Virus record (IMG/VR): IMGVR_UViG_3300025120_000004
Span: 1 to 61,012 of that record
DNA from: a virus
Direction: 5' to 3' (one strand)
Length of the DNA stretch: 61,012 bases
The notes under the pieces were generated by a model. It did no database searches. It had not been told where the DNA came from and was given only the letters and a program-made list of their open reading frames with translations. This document shows, in pieces, positions 37,678 through 48,500 of the stretch. Position 1 is the stretch's first letter, and each line of letters begins with the position of its first letter. The position numbers and the translations under genes are program-made.

Positions 37678-40134
37678 ATGGAGGATGTAAAAATTTCATT
37701 AAACCCAACAGGATTTCCTAGTCAATTTGTTTCTGACTCAGAAAAAAAATCTTATGAGTTCGGTTTACAAATAGGCCAGGCTATTCAATACGAATGGTTT
37801 AGAAAAGATGGTCGTCAAAGTAGATTTTATAGTCAATGGGCAGAGTTTCATAGATTACGATTGTATGCTCGTGGAGAACAATCTGTACAAAAATATAAAA
37901 ATGAATTAGCTATTGATGGAGATTTAAGTTATTTAAATCTGGACTGGACTCCTGTTCCTATTATTCCAAAATTTGTAGATATAGTAGTCAATGGAATGGC
38001 TGATAGAATATTTAAAGTAAATGCTTATGCTCAGGATAGCATGTCTTTAGATAAAAGAAGTGAATATCAAAAACAACTTCAAAAAGATATGTTAGCTAAG
38101 CCTGTAATGAAACAGGTTCAACAAGATTTAGGAATAAATACTTTTGCTACATCAGAAGAAGATGTGCCTAATAGTTCTGAAGAACTAGCTTTGCACATGC
38201 AACTTAAATATAAGCCTTCAATAGAAATAGCTGAAGAAGAAGCTATAAATACAGTTTTATCTGAAAATAGATATTATGAAATACAAAAGCAATTGTATTA
38301 TGACCAGACAATATTGGGAGTTTCAATGTGTAAAAACACCTTTAAGCCAGGTTCAGGTATTTCTATAGAATATGTAGACCCTGCTAATGTAGTATATAGT
38401 TATACTGAAGATCCTCATTTTGATGATTGTTTTTACTGGGGAGAAATTAAAACAATTCCTATTGTAGAGTTAAAAAAAATAGATACTAGTTTGACTAGAC
38501 AAGATATGGATGAAATATCTAAATATAGTCAAAGTTGGTATAATTACAATAATACTGCTCAATATTATAACAATAGTTTATTTAGTAGAGATAGTGCTAC
38601 AGTTTTATTTTTTAATTATAAGACTACAAATACTTTTACTTATAAGAAAAAAGTAAATGCCTCTGGAGCTGAAAAAGTTATTGAAAAAGAAGATACTTTT
38701 AATCCTACTTCAGAAATGCAAGAAGAAGGTAATTTTAAAAAAGTTTCTAAAACAATAGATGTATGGTATGAGGGGGTTATGGTTATGGGTACTAATATTC
38801 TTCTAAAATGGGAAATGTCTGAAAATATGGCTAGACCTCAATCTGCATCTCAAGAAGTTTATCCTGAATATGTAGCTTGTGCGCCTAGAATGTATAAAGG
38901 TGTTTTTGAATCATTAGTTAGACGTATGATTACGTTTGCAGATTTAATACAAATTACTCATTTAAAATTACAACAAGTAATATCTAGAGTAGTTCCTGAT
39001 GGTGTATTTATAGATGCAGATGGATTAAATGAAGTAGACTTAGGAACAGGGCAGGCATATAATCCTGAAGATGCATTAAGAATGTTTTTTCAAACAGGTT
39101 CTGTTATTGGTAGAAGCTATACACAGGATGGAGATTTTAACCAAGCTAAAGTACCAATACAACAATTAAACAGTAATTCAGGACAAGGTAAAATAAATAG
39201 CTTAATAGGTTCATATAATCATTATATGCAAATGCTAAGAGATGTTACAGGCCTCAATGAAGCTAGAGATGGATCAACACCAGATTCTTATTCATTAGTT
39301 GGATTGCAAAAATTAGCTGCTTTAAGTAGTAATACTGCAACCAGACATATTTTAGATGCAGGTTTACAAATAAGCCAAAGGCTATGTACTGCTTTATCTA
39401 GTAGAATTGCTGATTTATTAGAGTATTCAGAATTTAAAGATGAATTAACTAATCAGATAGGAAGATTTAATGTTTCTATAATTGATGAAATTAGTAAATT
39501 ATATTTAAGTGACTTTGGAATATTTATAGAAATAGAACCTGACGAAGAAGAAAGAAAAATGCTAGAACAAAATATTCAAATGGCATTACAAAGAGATTCT
39601 ATAAATTTAGAAGATGCTATTGATATAAGAGAAATAAGAAATTTAAAGTTAGCTAATCAAATACTTAAGTTAAAAAGAATAGGTAAACAAGATAGAGAGC
39701 AAAAAGAAAAAGCTGCTGCTGCACAGCAACAAGCTCAGATTAATGCTCAGTCTCAACAGATGGCAGCTCAATCAAAAATGCAACAATTCCAAATGGAAAA
39801 TCAAGCTGCTGTACAATTAGAGCAAGCTAAAAGTCAGTTTGCAGTTCAAAAAATGCAAGGTGAAGCTGCGATAAAAGCAGAGCTTATGAATCTTGAGTTT
39901 TCACTTCAAATGAAATTAAAAGGAGTAGATATAGATTTAAAAAAGATGGAGCAGGAAGGTTTGCAAAAACGAGAAACTGAAAGAGAAAATGCTAAATCAA
40001 ATAGAATATCTCAAGCTAATACAGAGCAATCAAAACTTATAGAGCAAAGAAAAAATAATCTACCTTCAGTTAGTTTTGAATCAAATGAAGATAGTTTAGA
40101 TGGATTTGACTTAGCAGAATTTGAGCCTAGATAG
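37678..40134 (+). CDS. Portal protein
   Basis: An 818-residue protein immediately after terL. The size, the long helical core (FESLVRRMITFADLIQITHL) and a Gln/Ala/Lys-rich coiled-coil C-terminus (about 675-780) fit the large portals of Bacteroidetes podoviruses. It would form the dodecameric DNA gate at the capsid vertex and bind terminase. No enzymatic motif is expected. Identity rests on order, length and architecture. Confidence 0.75.
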   Translation: MEDVKISLNPTGFPSQFVSDSEKKSYEFGLQIGQAIQYEWFRKDGRQSRFYSQWAEFHRLRLYARGEQSVQKYKNELAIDGDLSYLNLDWTPVPIIPKFVDIVVNGMADRIFKVNAYAQDSMSLDKRSEYQKQLQKDMLAKPVMKQVQQDLGINTFATSEEDVPNSSEELALHMQLKYKPSIEIAEEEAINTVLSENRYYEIQKQLYYDQTILGVSMCKNTFKPGSGISIEYVDPANVVYSYTEDPHFDDCFYWGEIKTIPIVELKKIDTSLTRQDMDEISKYSQSWYNYNNTAQYYNNSLFSRDSATVLFFNYKTTNTFTYKKKVNASGAEKVIEKEDTFNPTSEMQEEGNFKKVSKTIDVWYEGVMVMGTNILLKWEMSENMARPQSASQEVYPEYVACAPRMYKGVFESLVRRMITFADLIQITHLKLQQVISRVVPDGVFIDADGLNEVDLGTGQAYNPEDALRMFFQTGSVIGRSYTQDGDFNQAKVPIQQLNSNSGQGKINSLIGSYNHYMQMLRDVTGLNEARDGSTPDSYSLVGLQKLAALSSNTATRHILDAGLQISQRLCTALSSRIADLLEYSEFKDELTNQIGRFNVSIIDEISKLYLSDFGIFIEIEPDEEERKMLEQNIQMALQRDSINLEDAIDIREIRNLKLANQILKLKRIGKQDREQKEKAAAAQQQAQINAQSQQMAAQSKMQQFQMENQAAVQLEQAKSQFAVQKMQGEAAIKAELMNLEFSLQMKLKGVDIDLKKMEQEGLQKRETERENAKSNRISQANTEQSKLIEQRKNNLPSVSFESNEDSLDGFDLAEFEPR

Positions 40135-40161
40135 CCTTAAAAATCAATTATAATTATATAT

Positions 40162-40169
40162 TAACTTTG
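40162..40169 (+). promoter_or_regulatory. -7 element TAACTTTG before scaffold/capsid genes
   Basis: A TAnnTTTG match 15 bases before the start at 40185, in the only gap between the portal and scaffold genes. It would give the capsid genes their own transcript. No clear upstream box. Confidence 0.5.
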
Positions 40170-40184
40170 TAAAAATTAAATTAA

Positions 40185-41285
40185 ATGGAAATTAAAGTAA
40201 AATCATTAGATTCTGTTCCAGAAAAATCTGTGCAGGAAGTAGAAGAAACTCTACTTAAAAAACACGAAGAAGAATTGAATGATAAATCTGACGATGTTGT
40301 TGAAGAGCAGCCTGTAGAAAATTTATCAGAACAAGTTGAAGTTGAAAGTCCAACTATAAAAGACGAAGACGTTCTTTCATATATTAAAAATAGATATAAT
40401 AAAGATATATCTTCAGTTGATGATTTGTTTGCTGAAAGAGAGCAATCAGAAAGTTTACCAGAGGATGTATCAAAATATTTAGATTATAAAAAAAACACAG
40501 GGCGTGGATTTGAAGATTTCGTAAAAATAAACAAAAATTACGATGACTTAAATGAAGACCAGGTGTTATCAGAGTATTATTCTTTAACAGAATCAGATTT
40601 AGATAATGAAGATATTCGTTATTTAATGGACGAAAAGTTTTCGTATGATGAAGAAATTGATGACGAAAATGAAATAAAGAAAAAGAATATTGCTAAAAAA
40701 AGAGAACTTTCAAAAGCTAAAAAGTATCTTAATGATGTAAAAGAACAATACAAAATTCCTCTTGAGTCAAGTGGGAGTTCGTTGTCTGAAGATCAACAAA
40801 AAGATATTGAAGCTTATAGAAGTTATATAGAAGAATCTAAATCTACTTTAGAGGCTCACGAAAGAAAAAATAAATTTTTCTTAAAGAAAACAAATGAAGT
40901 TTTTAATCCTGAATTCAAAGGTTTTGAGTTCAATGTAGGAGATAAAACCGTTAAGTATTCTTACGGTGATGTTAATGAAATGAAATCTAAGCAAAGTGAT
41001 TTAAACAATTTAGTCAAAAAATATGTTGACGACGATGGTTTGATTTCAAATGCTAAAGGGTGGCATACAGCATTAAGTGCTGCTATGGATCCTCAAAGAT
41101 TTGCTAATTATTTTTATGAGCAAGGTAAAGCTGATGCTATAGAAGATGTTACTAAAAAAAGTAAAAACATTAATATGAGCATGAGACAAACTCCTCAAGC
41201 AATTGGCGACACTGGATTTAAAGCTAGACCAGTTTCAGATACAAGTGGAAAAGGATTAAAAATTAGAAGTAAAAAAAATAGTTAA
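40185..41285 (+). CDS. Putative scaffolding protein
   Basis: A 366-residue, highly acidic protein (Glu/Asp/Ser-rich N-terminal 160 residues), helical in the middle with coiled-coil tendency, and a short basic C-terminus (ISM-like RQT, GKGLKIRSKKNS). Placed between portal and major capsid protein, these are hallmarks of phage scaffolds, whose basic tail binds the capsid protein. No protease motif is visible. Confidence 0.6.
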   Translation: MEIKVKSLDSVPEKSVQEVEETLLKKHEEELNDKSDDVVEEQPVENLSEQVEVESPTIKDEDVLSYIKNRYNKDISSVDDLFAEREQSESLPEDVSKYLDYKKNTGRGFEDFVKINKNYDDLNEDQVLSEYYSLTESDLDNEDIRYLMDEKFSYDEEIDDENEIKKKNIAKKRELSKAKKYLNDVKEQYKIPLESSGSSLSEDQQKDIEAYRSYIEESKSTLEAHERKNKFFLKKTNEVFNPEFKGFEFNVGDKTVKYSYGDVNEMKSKQSDLNNLVKKYVDDDGLISNAKGWHTALSAAMDPQRFANYFYEQGKADAIEDVTKKSKNINMSMRQTPQAIGDTGFKARPVSDTSGKGLKIRSKKNS

Positions 41286-41303
41286 GAATTAAAAACAAAA
41301 ATT

Positions 41304-42725
41304 ATGGCAGTAGATGCAGTACCTGGGTTTGACTTACAACCAAGTTCAGAACAGGTTTTATTACAGACAAATTATATTACTAACTTCGATTTCTTAAATC
41401 AGTATTTACCAGATACTTACGAAAAAGAATTCGAACGTTATGGAAACAGAACAGTAGCTTCATTCTTACGAATGGTTGGTGCTGAAATGCCTTCTAACTC
41501 TGACCTTATCAAATGGGCTGAGCAAGGAAGATTACACACGAAGTATACAAATGTTACTTCTCAAGCAGCGGCAGCTCAAGACATTGCAACTTTAGATATT
41601 AATGATGCTTTAGTTCCTGGAACAGGAGATATCGCATTAAGAGTTGGTCAAACAGTTATGCTTTCTGATAGCTCTATAAATTCAACAAATAGTAACAAAG
41701 CAATAATTACAGCAGTAGATACTGCAAATGCTACTATTGATGTTGCATATTATGAAGCAGGTGGTCAAACAATGGCTGCAAATGTTCAGTGTTCATTATT
41801 TATCTATGGTTCTGAGTTCCAAAAAGGAACTAACGGAATGCAAGGTCAATTAGAAGCTGACGATCAGATATTTTCTAATTCACCAATTATCATAAAAGAC
41901 CATTACGCAGTAAGCGGTTCTGATATGGCTCAAATTGGATGGATTGAAGTAACTACTGAAAACGGTGCAACTGGATTCTTGTGGTATCTAAAATCAGAAC
42001 ACGAAACTCGTTTACGTTTTGAGGATTATTTAGAGACAGCAATGGTTGAGGCAGTACCAGCTGAAGCACTCAGTGGTGTAGCAGCAATTGCAGCAGGAGT
42101 TGCAAGTGGAGTAGGTAACAAAGGTTCTGAAGGACTTTTTTACGTAGTTGAGCAAAGAGGAAATGTATGGAGTGGTGGAAACCCAACAGCTCTTACAGAC
42201 TTTGACGACATTATTCAAAGATTAGACAAGCAAGGTTCTATTGAAGAAAATGTTATTTTCTTAAACAGACAGTTTGGATTTGATATTGATGATATGTTAG
42301 CTGCTCAAAACTCTTATGGTAACCCAGGAGGTACATCATACGGTCTTTTTGACAATGATGAAGAGATGGCTCTTAACTTAGGATTCTCAGGATTCCGTAG
42401 AGGTTATGACTTCTATAAGACAGACTGGAAATACTTAAACGACCCAACAATGCGTGGTGATATTGTAGGTGGTGCAATCAATGGAATTTTAGTTCCTGCA
42501 GGTTCTACTACTGTATATGACCAAGTATTAGGAAAGAACGCTAAGCGACCTTTCTTACATGTTCGTTATAGAGCTTCTGAAACAGAAGACAGACGTTACA
42601 AGACTTGGATTACAGGTTCAGCAGGTGGAGCAGCTACTTCTAGCTTAGATGCTATGGAAGTAAACTTCTTATCTGAAAGAGCTTTATGTACTTTAGGTGC
42701 TAACAACTTCTTTATCTTTAAATAA
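41304..42725 (+). CDS. Major capsid protein (HK97-fold)
   Basis: A 473-residue protein after the putative scaffold. Its C-terminal RPFLHVRYRASETEDRRYKTW and SLDAMEVNFLSERALCTLGANNF resemble the ends of capsid proteins of flavobacterial and crAss-like phages. It uses more C-ending codons (AAC, TTC, GAC) than neighbouring genes, as expected for the most abundant protein. A terminator follows at 42746. It is probably assembled with help from the putative scaffold and possibly the phage chaperonins (inference). Confidence 0.8.
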   Translation: MAVDAVPGFDLQPSSEQVLLQTNYITNFDFLNQYLPDTYEKEFERYGNRTVASFLRMVGAEMPSNSDLIKWAEQGRLHTKYTNVTSQAAAAQDIATLDINDALVPGTGDIALRVGQTVMLSDSSINSTNSNKAIITAVDTANATIDVAYYEAGGQTMAANVQCSLFIYGSEFQKGTNGMQGQLEADDQIFSNSPIIIKDHYAVSGSDMAQIGWIEVTTENGATGFLWYLKSEHETRLRFEDYLETAMVEAVPAEALSGVAAIAAGVASGVGNKGSEGLFYVVEQRGNVWSGGNPTALTDFDDIIQRLDKQGSIEENVIFLNRQFGFDIDDMLAAQNSYGNPGGTSYGLFDNDEEMALNLGFSGFRRGYDFYKTDWKYLNDPTMRGDIVGGAINGILVPAGSTTVYDQVLGKNAKRPFLHVRYRASETEDRRYKTWITGSAGGAATSSLDAMEVNFLSERALCTLGANNFFIFK

Positions 42726-42745
42726 GATATAGAATAATTTCAATA

Positions 42746-42777
42746 AAGGGGATAGTTAATCCTGTCCCCTTTTTTTA
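42746..42777 (+). terminator. Rho-independent terminator after the capsid gene
   Basis: AAGGGGA (42746-42752) and TCCCCTT (42765-42771) form a stem followed by a T run. It probably limits read-through and insulates the abundant capsid message. Confidence 0.75.
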
Positions 42778-42798
42778 TTAAATTTAAATTAAAATCAA

Positions 42799-43542
42799 AT
42801 GAAAAAAAAGAAACAAGCTTTTGTTACTAAAAGCTATAAGCTCACACAAGATAGAGCGCCATTAAGCTACACAATACCATCTAGAAATACTAAAAGAAGT
42901 GCCTTACTTTATTTTGATGAGGAAACTGGAACAAATAGGTCCTTGCGTTATGCTAGAAATCAAAAAAGTATTTTTGAAGATGAACAAGATGGAAATGTAA
43001 TATTAGAACCAATTATTTTTGAAGATGGATTTTTATCTGTAGATAAAACTAATCAAGTACTACAGAAATTTTTATCTTTTCACCCATTAAATGGAAAAGC
43101 ATTTGTTGAGGTTGATAATGAAAAAGATGCAACAAATATAGTTGAGTCTATGGATTTAGAATTAGAAGCTCAAATATTAGCTAAAGACTTAGATATTGAA
43201 ATGTTAGAAACTGTAGCTCGTGTAGTTATAGGTTTAAAAGTAGATAGATTAACATCATCAGAATTAAAAAGAGATGTTAGATTATTTGCACAAAGATATC
43301 CTGTTGAGTTTTTAGATTCAATTAATGACCCATTACTATCCTTACAAAACAAATGTGCTAAATTTTTTAGCGAAGGATTATTAATTATAAAAAATAAAAA
43401 AGATATTTATTATAATTTAAAAGGTAATAAAAATAAACTAATGACAATTCCTTATGGAGAAGACCCATTATTTATATTGGCATCTTTTCTTCAAAGTGAT
43501 GAAGGGTTAGAAGTTTTAAGTATATTAGAAGACAAGCTATAA
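42799..43542 (+). CDS. Hypothetical protein in the structural module
   Basis: A 247-residue protein with a basic N-terminus (MKKKKQAFVTKSYKLTQDRAP) and a helical C-terminal half (TVARVVIGLKVDRLTSSELKRDV). No recognised domain. It lies between two terminators, so it may be a separate transcription unit, and the position suggests a head-closure or virion role. Confidence 0.55.
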   Translation: MKKKKQAFVTKSYKLTQDRAPLSYTIPSRNTKRSALLYFDEETGTNRSLRYARNQKSIFEDEQDGNVILEPIIFEDGFLSVDKTNQVLQKFLSFHPLNGKAFVEVDNEKDATNIVESMDLELEAQILAKDLDIEMLETVARVVIGLKVDRLTSSELKRDVRLFAQRYPVEFLDSINDPLLSLQNKCAKFFSEGLLIIKNKKDIYYNLKGNKNKLMTIPYGEDPLFILASFLQSDEGLEVLSILEDKL

Positions 43543-43572
43543 CCAATTTAAAAATTAGGCTATTTAGTAAAG

Positions 43573-43603
43573 AGGGGTTCAAAAAAATGAAACCCCTTTT
43601 TTT
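43573..43603 (+). terminator. Rho-independent terminator overlapping the next promoter
   Basis: AGGGGTT (43573-43579) pairs with AACCCCT (43591-43597), then a T run. The T run also provides the upstream part of the promoter at 43605, an economical stop-then-start arrangement. Confidence 0.75.
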
Positions 43604-43604
43604 G

Positions 43605-43612
43605 TATCTTTG
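43605..43612 (+). promoter_or_regulatory. Promoter -7 element TATCTTTG for connector genes
   Basis: A consensus -7 box directly after a terminator, 18 bases before the start at 43631. It should launch the connector/tail operon. Confidence 0.6.
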
Positions 43613-43630
43613 TAAAAAGATTAAATAATT

Positions 43631-44608
43631 ATGAGTTTAATAAATACAGTTAGAGCAACTGTTTTGTCAATAGCAAATAAAAATAATTTTGGTTATATAA
43701 CACCTGCTGATTTTAATTTATATGCAAAGCAAGCGCAATTAGATATTTTTGAAGACTATTTTTATCAATATAACTCTCAAATAGTTAAGCAAAATGCTAG
43801 GGTGTCAGGATCAGGATATGCAGATATTGTAAAAGGAATAGAAGAAGTAATAGATACTTTTACAGTTTTTGCTCCTTTATCTAAAAGCATTGTAAGTTAT
43901 CCTAGTAGTTTATATATTCTTCCTAATCAAGAAAAAAATGGAAGTGATTACTATATTATAAATAAAATTTTAGTTTATCAAAAACAAAAAACTTCAGGAA
44001 CTAATACTCAAATTCAAGGTGGTCAAAATAGATTAATTGATTCTAGTGCTGATTTTTTTGCTAGTGGAGTTGTTGTAGGCGATATAGTTTCGTACCGAAT
44101 AAATGCAATAACTTATAATCAAAAGGTAATAGCAATTAATAGCTCTACTAAACTAACTATAGATGCTAATAATTTAAGCAGTATTAACATACCTTATATA
44201 ATATATGATTACTCTAAATTAAAAGAAGCAGAAAAAGTTACTCATAGTAAAATAACTATGCTTTCTAATTCAATGCTTACAAAACCAACTTTACCTTACC
44301 CTGCTTACACTCAAAATTCTTTAGATGCACAAATATATCCAGATACTATTACTGATATAGGTCAAGTAACATCTCAGTATATAAGATACCCAAAAGATCC
44401 TAACTGGACATATTTTAATATCATAACAGGAGGAGAGCCTAGTTTTGATGAAACAGCATTAGATTATCAAGATTTTGAACTTCCTTTATCTGATGAAACT
44501 AATATTATAAATAAAATATTACAGTATGCAGGAATGTCAATAAGAGAAGCTGCTTTAGTACAGTTTGGAAAGACAGAAGAAAAAGAAGCAACAACACAAG
44601 AAGGATAG
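43631..44608 (+). CDS. Putative head-tail connector/ring protein
   Basis: A 325-residue protein. The N-terminal helices (ADFNLYAKQAQLDIFEDYFYQY) and the later PNWTYFNIITGGEPSFDETALDYQDFELP segment resemble connector or ring proteins that follow the capsid gene in podoviruses of Bacteroidetes. The role is inferred from order. It is 3 bp before the next gene. Confidence 0.55.
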   Translation: MSLINTVRATVLSIANKNNFGYITPADFNLYAKQAQLDIFEDYFYQYNSQIVKQNARVSGSGYADIVKGIEEVIDTFTVFAPLSKSIVSYPSSLYILPNQEKNGSDYYIINKILVYQKQKTSGTNTQIQGGQNRLIDSSADFFASGVVVGDIVSYRINAITYNQKVIAINSSTKLTIDANNLSSINIPYIIYDYSKLKEAEKVTHSKITMLSNSMLTKPTLPYPAYTQNSLDAQIYPDTITDIGQVTSQYIRYPKDPNWTYFNIITGGEPSFDETALDYQDFELPLSDETNIINKILQYAGMSIREAALVQFGKTEEKEATTQEG

Positions 44609-44611
44609 ATT

Positions 44612-45538
44612 ATGGCATATATAACAGAATATCAATACTATGAAAACACAGGCAACCCTCATACTGAACAAGAGAATTGGGGTTCTTATCAATATGTAAC
44701 ATTAGAAAATATAGTTAACAATTTTATGTTAATGTATGTTGGTAATGATAAACTTATAAATAATGCTGAAAGATATAATGTTCTTTTTCATGCAAAGAGA
44801 GCTATTCAAGAGCTTAATTATGATGCTGTAAAGGAAATAAAAATTTTAGAATTAGAGGTTTGTGATATATTAAGATTTGTATTGCCTCCAGACTATGTAA
44901 ATTGGGTTAGAGTTTCATTATATAAAAATGGAGTTTTAAGGCCATTAAGTGAAAATATCCAAACAAATTGGAGTGATGCTTATCTTCAAGACAATACATG
45001 TAGAATATTATTTGACCATGATGGAAATATATTAAAACCTTCAACATCGTTTTTAGATTTACAAAGAATTACAGGTGGTAAAACTAGCATTTATTTAAAT
45101 GAAAATAGTCCTTACAATGGACAAGAAGGTTATTGCGTAGATGGGTTGTGGTATTTTGAATATCCAATTGGAGGGAGATATGGACTTAATACAGAAACTG
45201 CAAATCAAAACCCTACTTTTAGTATAAATAAAAAAGGAGGAGTTATTAATTTTAGCTCAGGTATGGCAGGAGAGTTTTGTGTTGTAGAATATGTTTCTGA
45301 TGGAATGGAAAATGGAGATGATTCTGAAATAAGTATAAATAAATTATTTGAAGAATATGTGTATGCATATATGAAATATGTAATTCTTTCTAGTAAGTAT
45401 GGTATTCAAGAATACATAATAAATAGAACTAGAAAAGAGAAATCAGCCCTTCTAAGGAACGCAAAAATAAGATTGAGTAATATACATCCAGGTAGACTTT
45501 TAATGAATCTAAGAGGTCAAAACAAGCTTATAAAGTAA
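44612..45538 (+). CDS. Putative tail adaptor/ring protein
   Basis: A 308-residue protein with helical N-terminus (NNAERYNVLFHAKRAIQELNYD), a beta middle (VCDILRFVLPPDYVNWVRVSLYKNGVLRPLS) and a basic C-terminus. It matches in outline the adaptor/ring genes upstream of the large nozzle-type gene in crAss-like and marine podoviruses. It overlaps no gene and is 1 bp from the next. Confidence 0.55.
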   Translation: MAYITEYQYYENTGNPHTEQENWGSYQYVTLENIVNNFMLMYVGNDKLINNAERYNVLFHAKRAIQELNYDAVKEIKILELEVCDILRFVLPPDYVNWVRVSLYKNGVLRPLSENIQTNWSDAYLQDNTCRILFDHDGNILKPSTSFLDLQRITGGKTSIYLNENSPYNGQEGYCVDGLWYFEYPIGGRYGLNTETANQNPTFSINKKGGVINFSSGMAGEFCVVEYVSDGMENGDDSEISINKLFEEYVYAYMKYVILSSKYGIQEYIINRTRKEKSALLRNAKIRLSNIHPGRLLMNLRGQNKLIK

Positions 45539-45539
45539 T

Positions 45540-48500
45540 ATGGCAAAAATTCAAAAGAATTTTATATCAGGTAAAATGAATAAAAGTGTTGATGAACGTT
45601 TAGTTCCTCAAGGACAATATATTGATGCTTTAAATGTTCGTTTAGGTTCTACAGAGGGAACAGAGATTGGTGCTGTAGAAAATTCAAAAGGGAATGAACT
45701 TTTAGTTGAATTAAAATTTTTAAATCAACCATTAAGTGCTTCTGCTAGATGTATTGGTGCTTATGAAGATGGAGCAAATGAAACTATATATTGGTTTGTT
45801 AGTGATGAAAACAATAGTTTGTCTGCAACAGGGAAAGTTGATTTAATTGTTTCTTTTAATACTAGATTAAATATATTGTTTTATCATGTTATTTCTACTT
45901 CTGTATTAAACTTTGATAAAGAATATTTAATAAATGGAATAAATTTAATTGGAGACCTTTTATTTTTTACAGATAACTTAAATGCTCCTAGAAAAATAAA
46001 TATAAATAGGAATTATTTAGACCCAAATGTGCCTTCAACTGTTGATAGAATAACAGAACAAGATATAGGTGTTATTGTAGCACCTCCATTAAACGCTCCT
46101 GAAATAGAGTCTTATCAAATTGGTGGGGGAGAAGATTACATGAATGAGATTTTTTTAAGTTTTGCATATAGATGGCAATACGAGGATGGAGAATATTCTG
46201 CATTATCTCCTTTTAGTAGAGTAGCATTTACCCCAGGATTATTTGATTTGAATTATCAAACTTATGATAATGATGGAATGTCTAATATTTTTAATACAAC
46301 AGATATTACATTTGATACAGGAGGTAGAAATGTAAAAGATATAGATGTTATATTTAAATTTAGTACTAGCCAATCTGTTAATATTATAGAAAAATTCAAT
46401 AAAGAAAATGAAGGATGGCTTGATAATGTACCTCAAACATTAACATTTAATAATAAAAAAATATATACTACACTTCCTGAAGCTCAATTGCTTAGGTTAT
46501 TTGATAATGTTCCTAGAATTGCACAAAGTCAAACAATAATGGGTAACCGTTTAATGTATGGCAATTATGTTGATGGATATGATATTAAAGGAGCAGATGG
46601 AAGAGATATATATTTAGATTACGATTTATCTTTAATTTCAGAGCCGATTCAAGATGAAGAAATACAGGGGTTTTTAAGTGATTATACTTATACCTTCGGA
46701 GGCGTTAGTGTTGATGTTAATAATGCTAAAATTACAATAGATTTTGGTGGAGTAGATTTAATAAATGGTTCTCAAATAGGAGTTATATTTAATTACCAAA
46801 GTACTTTGTATACAGATACTAGTGGTACTTATGAAGATGGGACTCAGCCTGAAAATACTTTTGAAAATACTTTTATTTTTAATATACAGCAAGATTATTC
46901 AAGTGTTTACGAATTATCTATAAGTTCTGAATTTATAAATGCAGTAAGTGAATTTGTAGCTATCCAAGACTCAAGTTGTTTTGATTTTTGTACAGCTAAT
47001 TGCACCTCTGGAAGTAGTCAAACTGATGTTTTTAATTGTGGTATTTCCACTAAAAATGGTTGGAAACATGTAGGTTTTGGATTTACAGGTTCGCCACAGG
47101 GAATAATAATAGAGTCAGCACAAGGTAGTGATGAAATTAGTTTTGTTTTACCAGCAATTCAATTTGAAGAATATGACCCTACACAAAACCCTCCTGGAAC
47201 AGGAATATATGCTTACGAATATTTATCTTCAATAGACTCGGTAGGTTTATATTCTAAAGATGAATCAAAACAAAGTTTACATAGTAATAGAGATTATGAG
47301 GTAGCTATAGTTTACATGGATGATTATGGTAGAAGTAGTACTGCGTTAGTAGATACTTCCAATACTGTTTTTATTCCTTGCGAAAAATCTATAACTAAAA
47401 ATAATATTAGAGTACAATTAAACAGTTATCCTCCATATTGGGCTACTAAATATAAATTTGTAATTAAAGAATCTAAAGGCCTTTATAGAACTGTTTATTC
47501 AAATGTATTTTTTCAAGAAGAATCCACAGGTATTTATTACTTTAAATTAGAAGGAGACAACAGAGATAAAGTAGAGGATAATAGTATTTTACACGTAAAA
47601 AAAGATACAAGTGGAGCTGTATTAAATTGTGCTAAAACAAAAGTATTAGGTTTTGGTGTTGAGGTTGATGATTTTCTTTGTGATAAAAACGCAGATGGAG
47701 AGGTTTTAGATACTTCTCAACCATGTGGTCAATTTTCAGGTACTTATATGCAACTAAAGCCAAGTGGGTTTGTTGCTTCAGCACCTGAAAATGCTTTTAT
47801 ACAAGCTGATGGAAGTTGTGGTGATGGTAATTATTGTGAAGCTATTGCTGATGTAAGTATTCCAAATCCTGATTATGATCCAAATGCTCCTTTATGCCCA
47901 ACTCCAGGGTCTGTAAATACTGAGTTTATTCCTGCTGACATTCCTGCAGGTAGTATTATAAATATAAAATTACGCACAAATAGAAGAAGTAACAACTTTA
48001 CAAATTGTGACGCTATTTATTATGATTATGATAAACGATTTGTTGCTAATAATGATTATAGAAGTTTATATGATTTTGTTATAGGAGACAATATAAATTT
48101 GGCTAATGGAGTATCTAGTGGTGACAGAGAAAATACTATTGTTTTTGTAGAAAATTTAATTGATTGGCCAAATCAAAATAGAGGAGGAGGAAGTCCTGAC
48201 AGTAATCCTCCAGGTGGTGTAGGTAGAAACGGAACTACTTTTATATATTTTCAAGAAGACACTTGCAATAACCCAACCACAACGCCAGGAGCTAGTTATA
48301 ACGGAAAACAATATCTTACTATTCAAACAGGAACTCCAAAATGTGGAGGAATTGGTCCTAGATATTCATACGCTGAGGTTATAGTAGATATTCAAAGAGC
48401 GCCATCATTAATGGTTTTTGAAACAGACCCATTAGAAGCAAATGATGAATTGTATTATGAAAACGAACAAACATTTGATATTGAAAACGGATTTCATTTA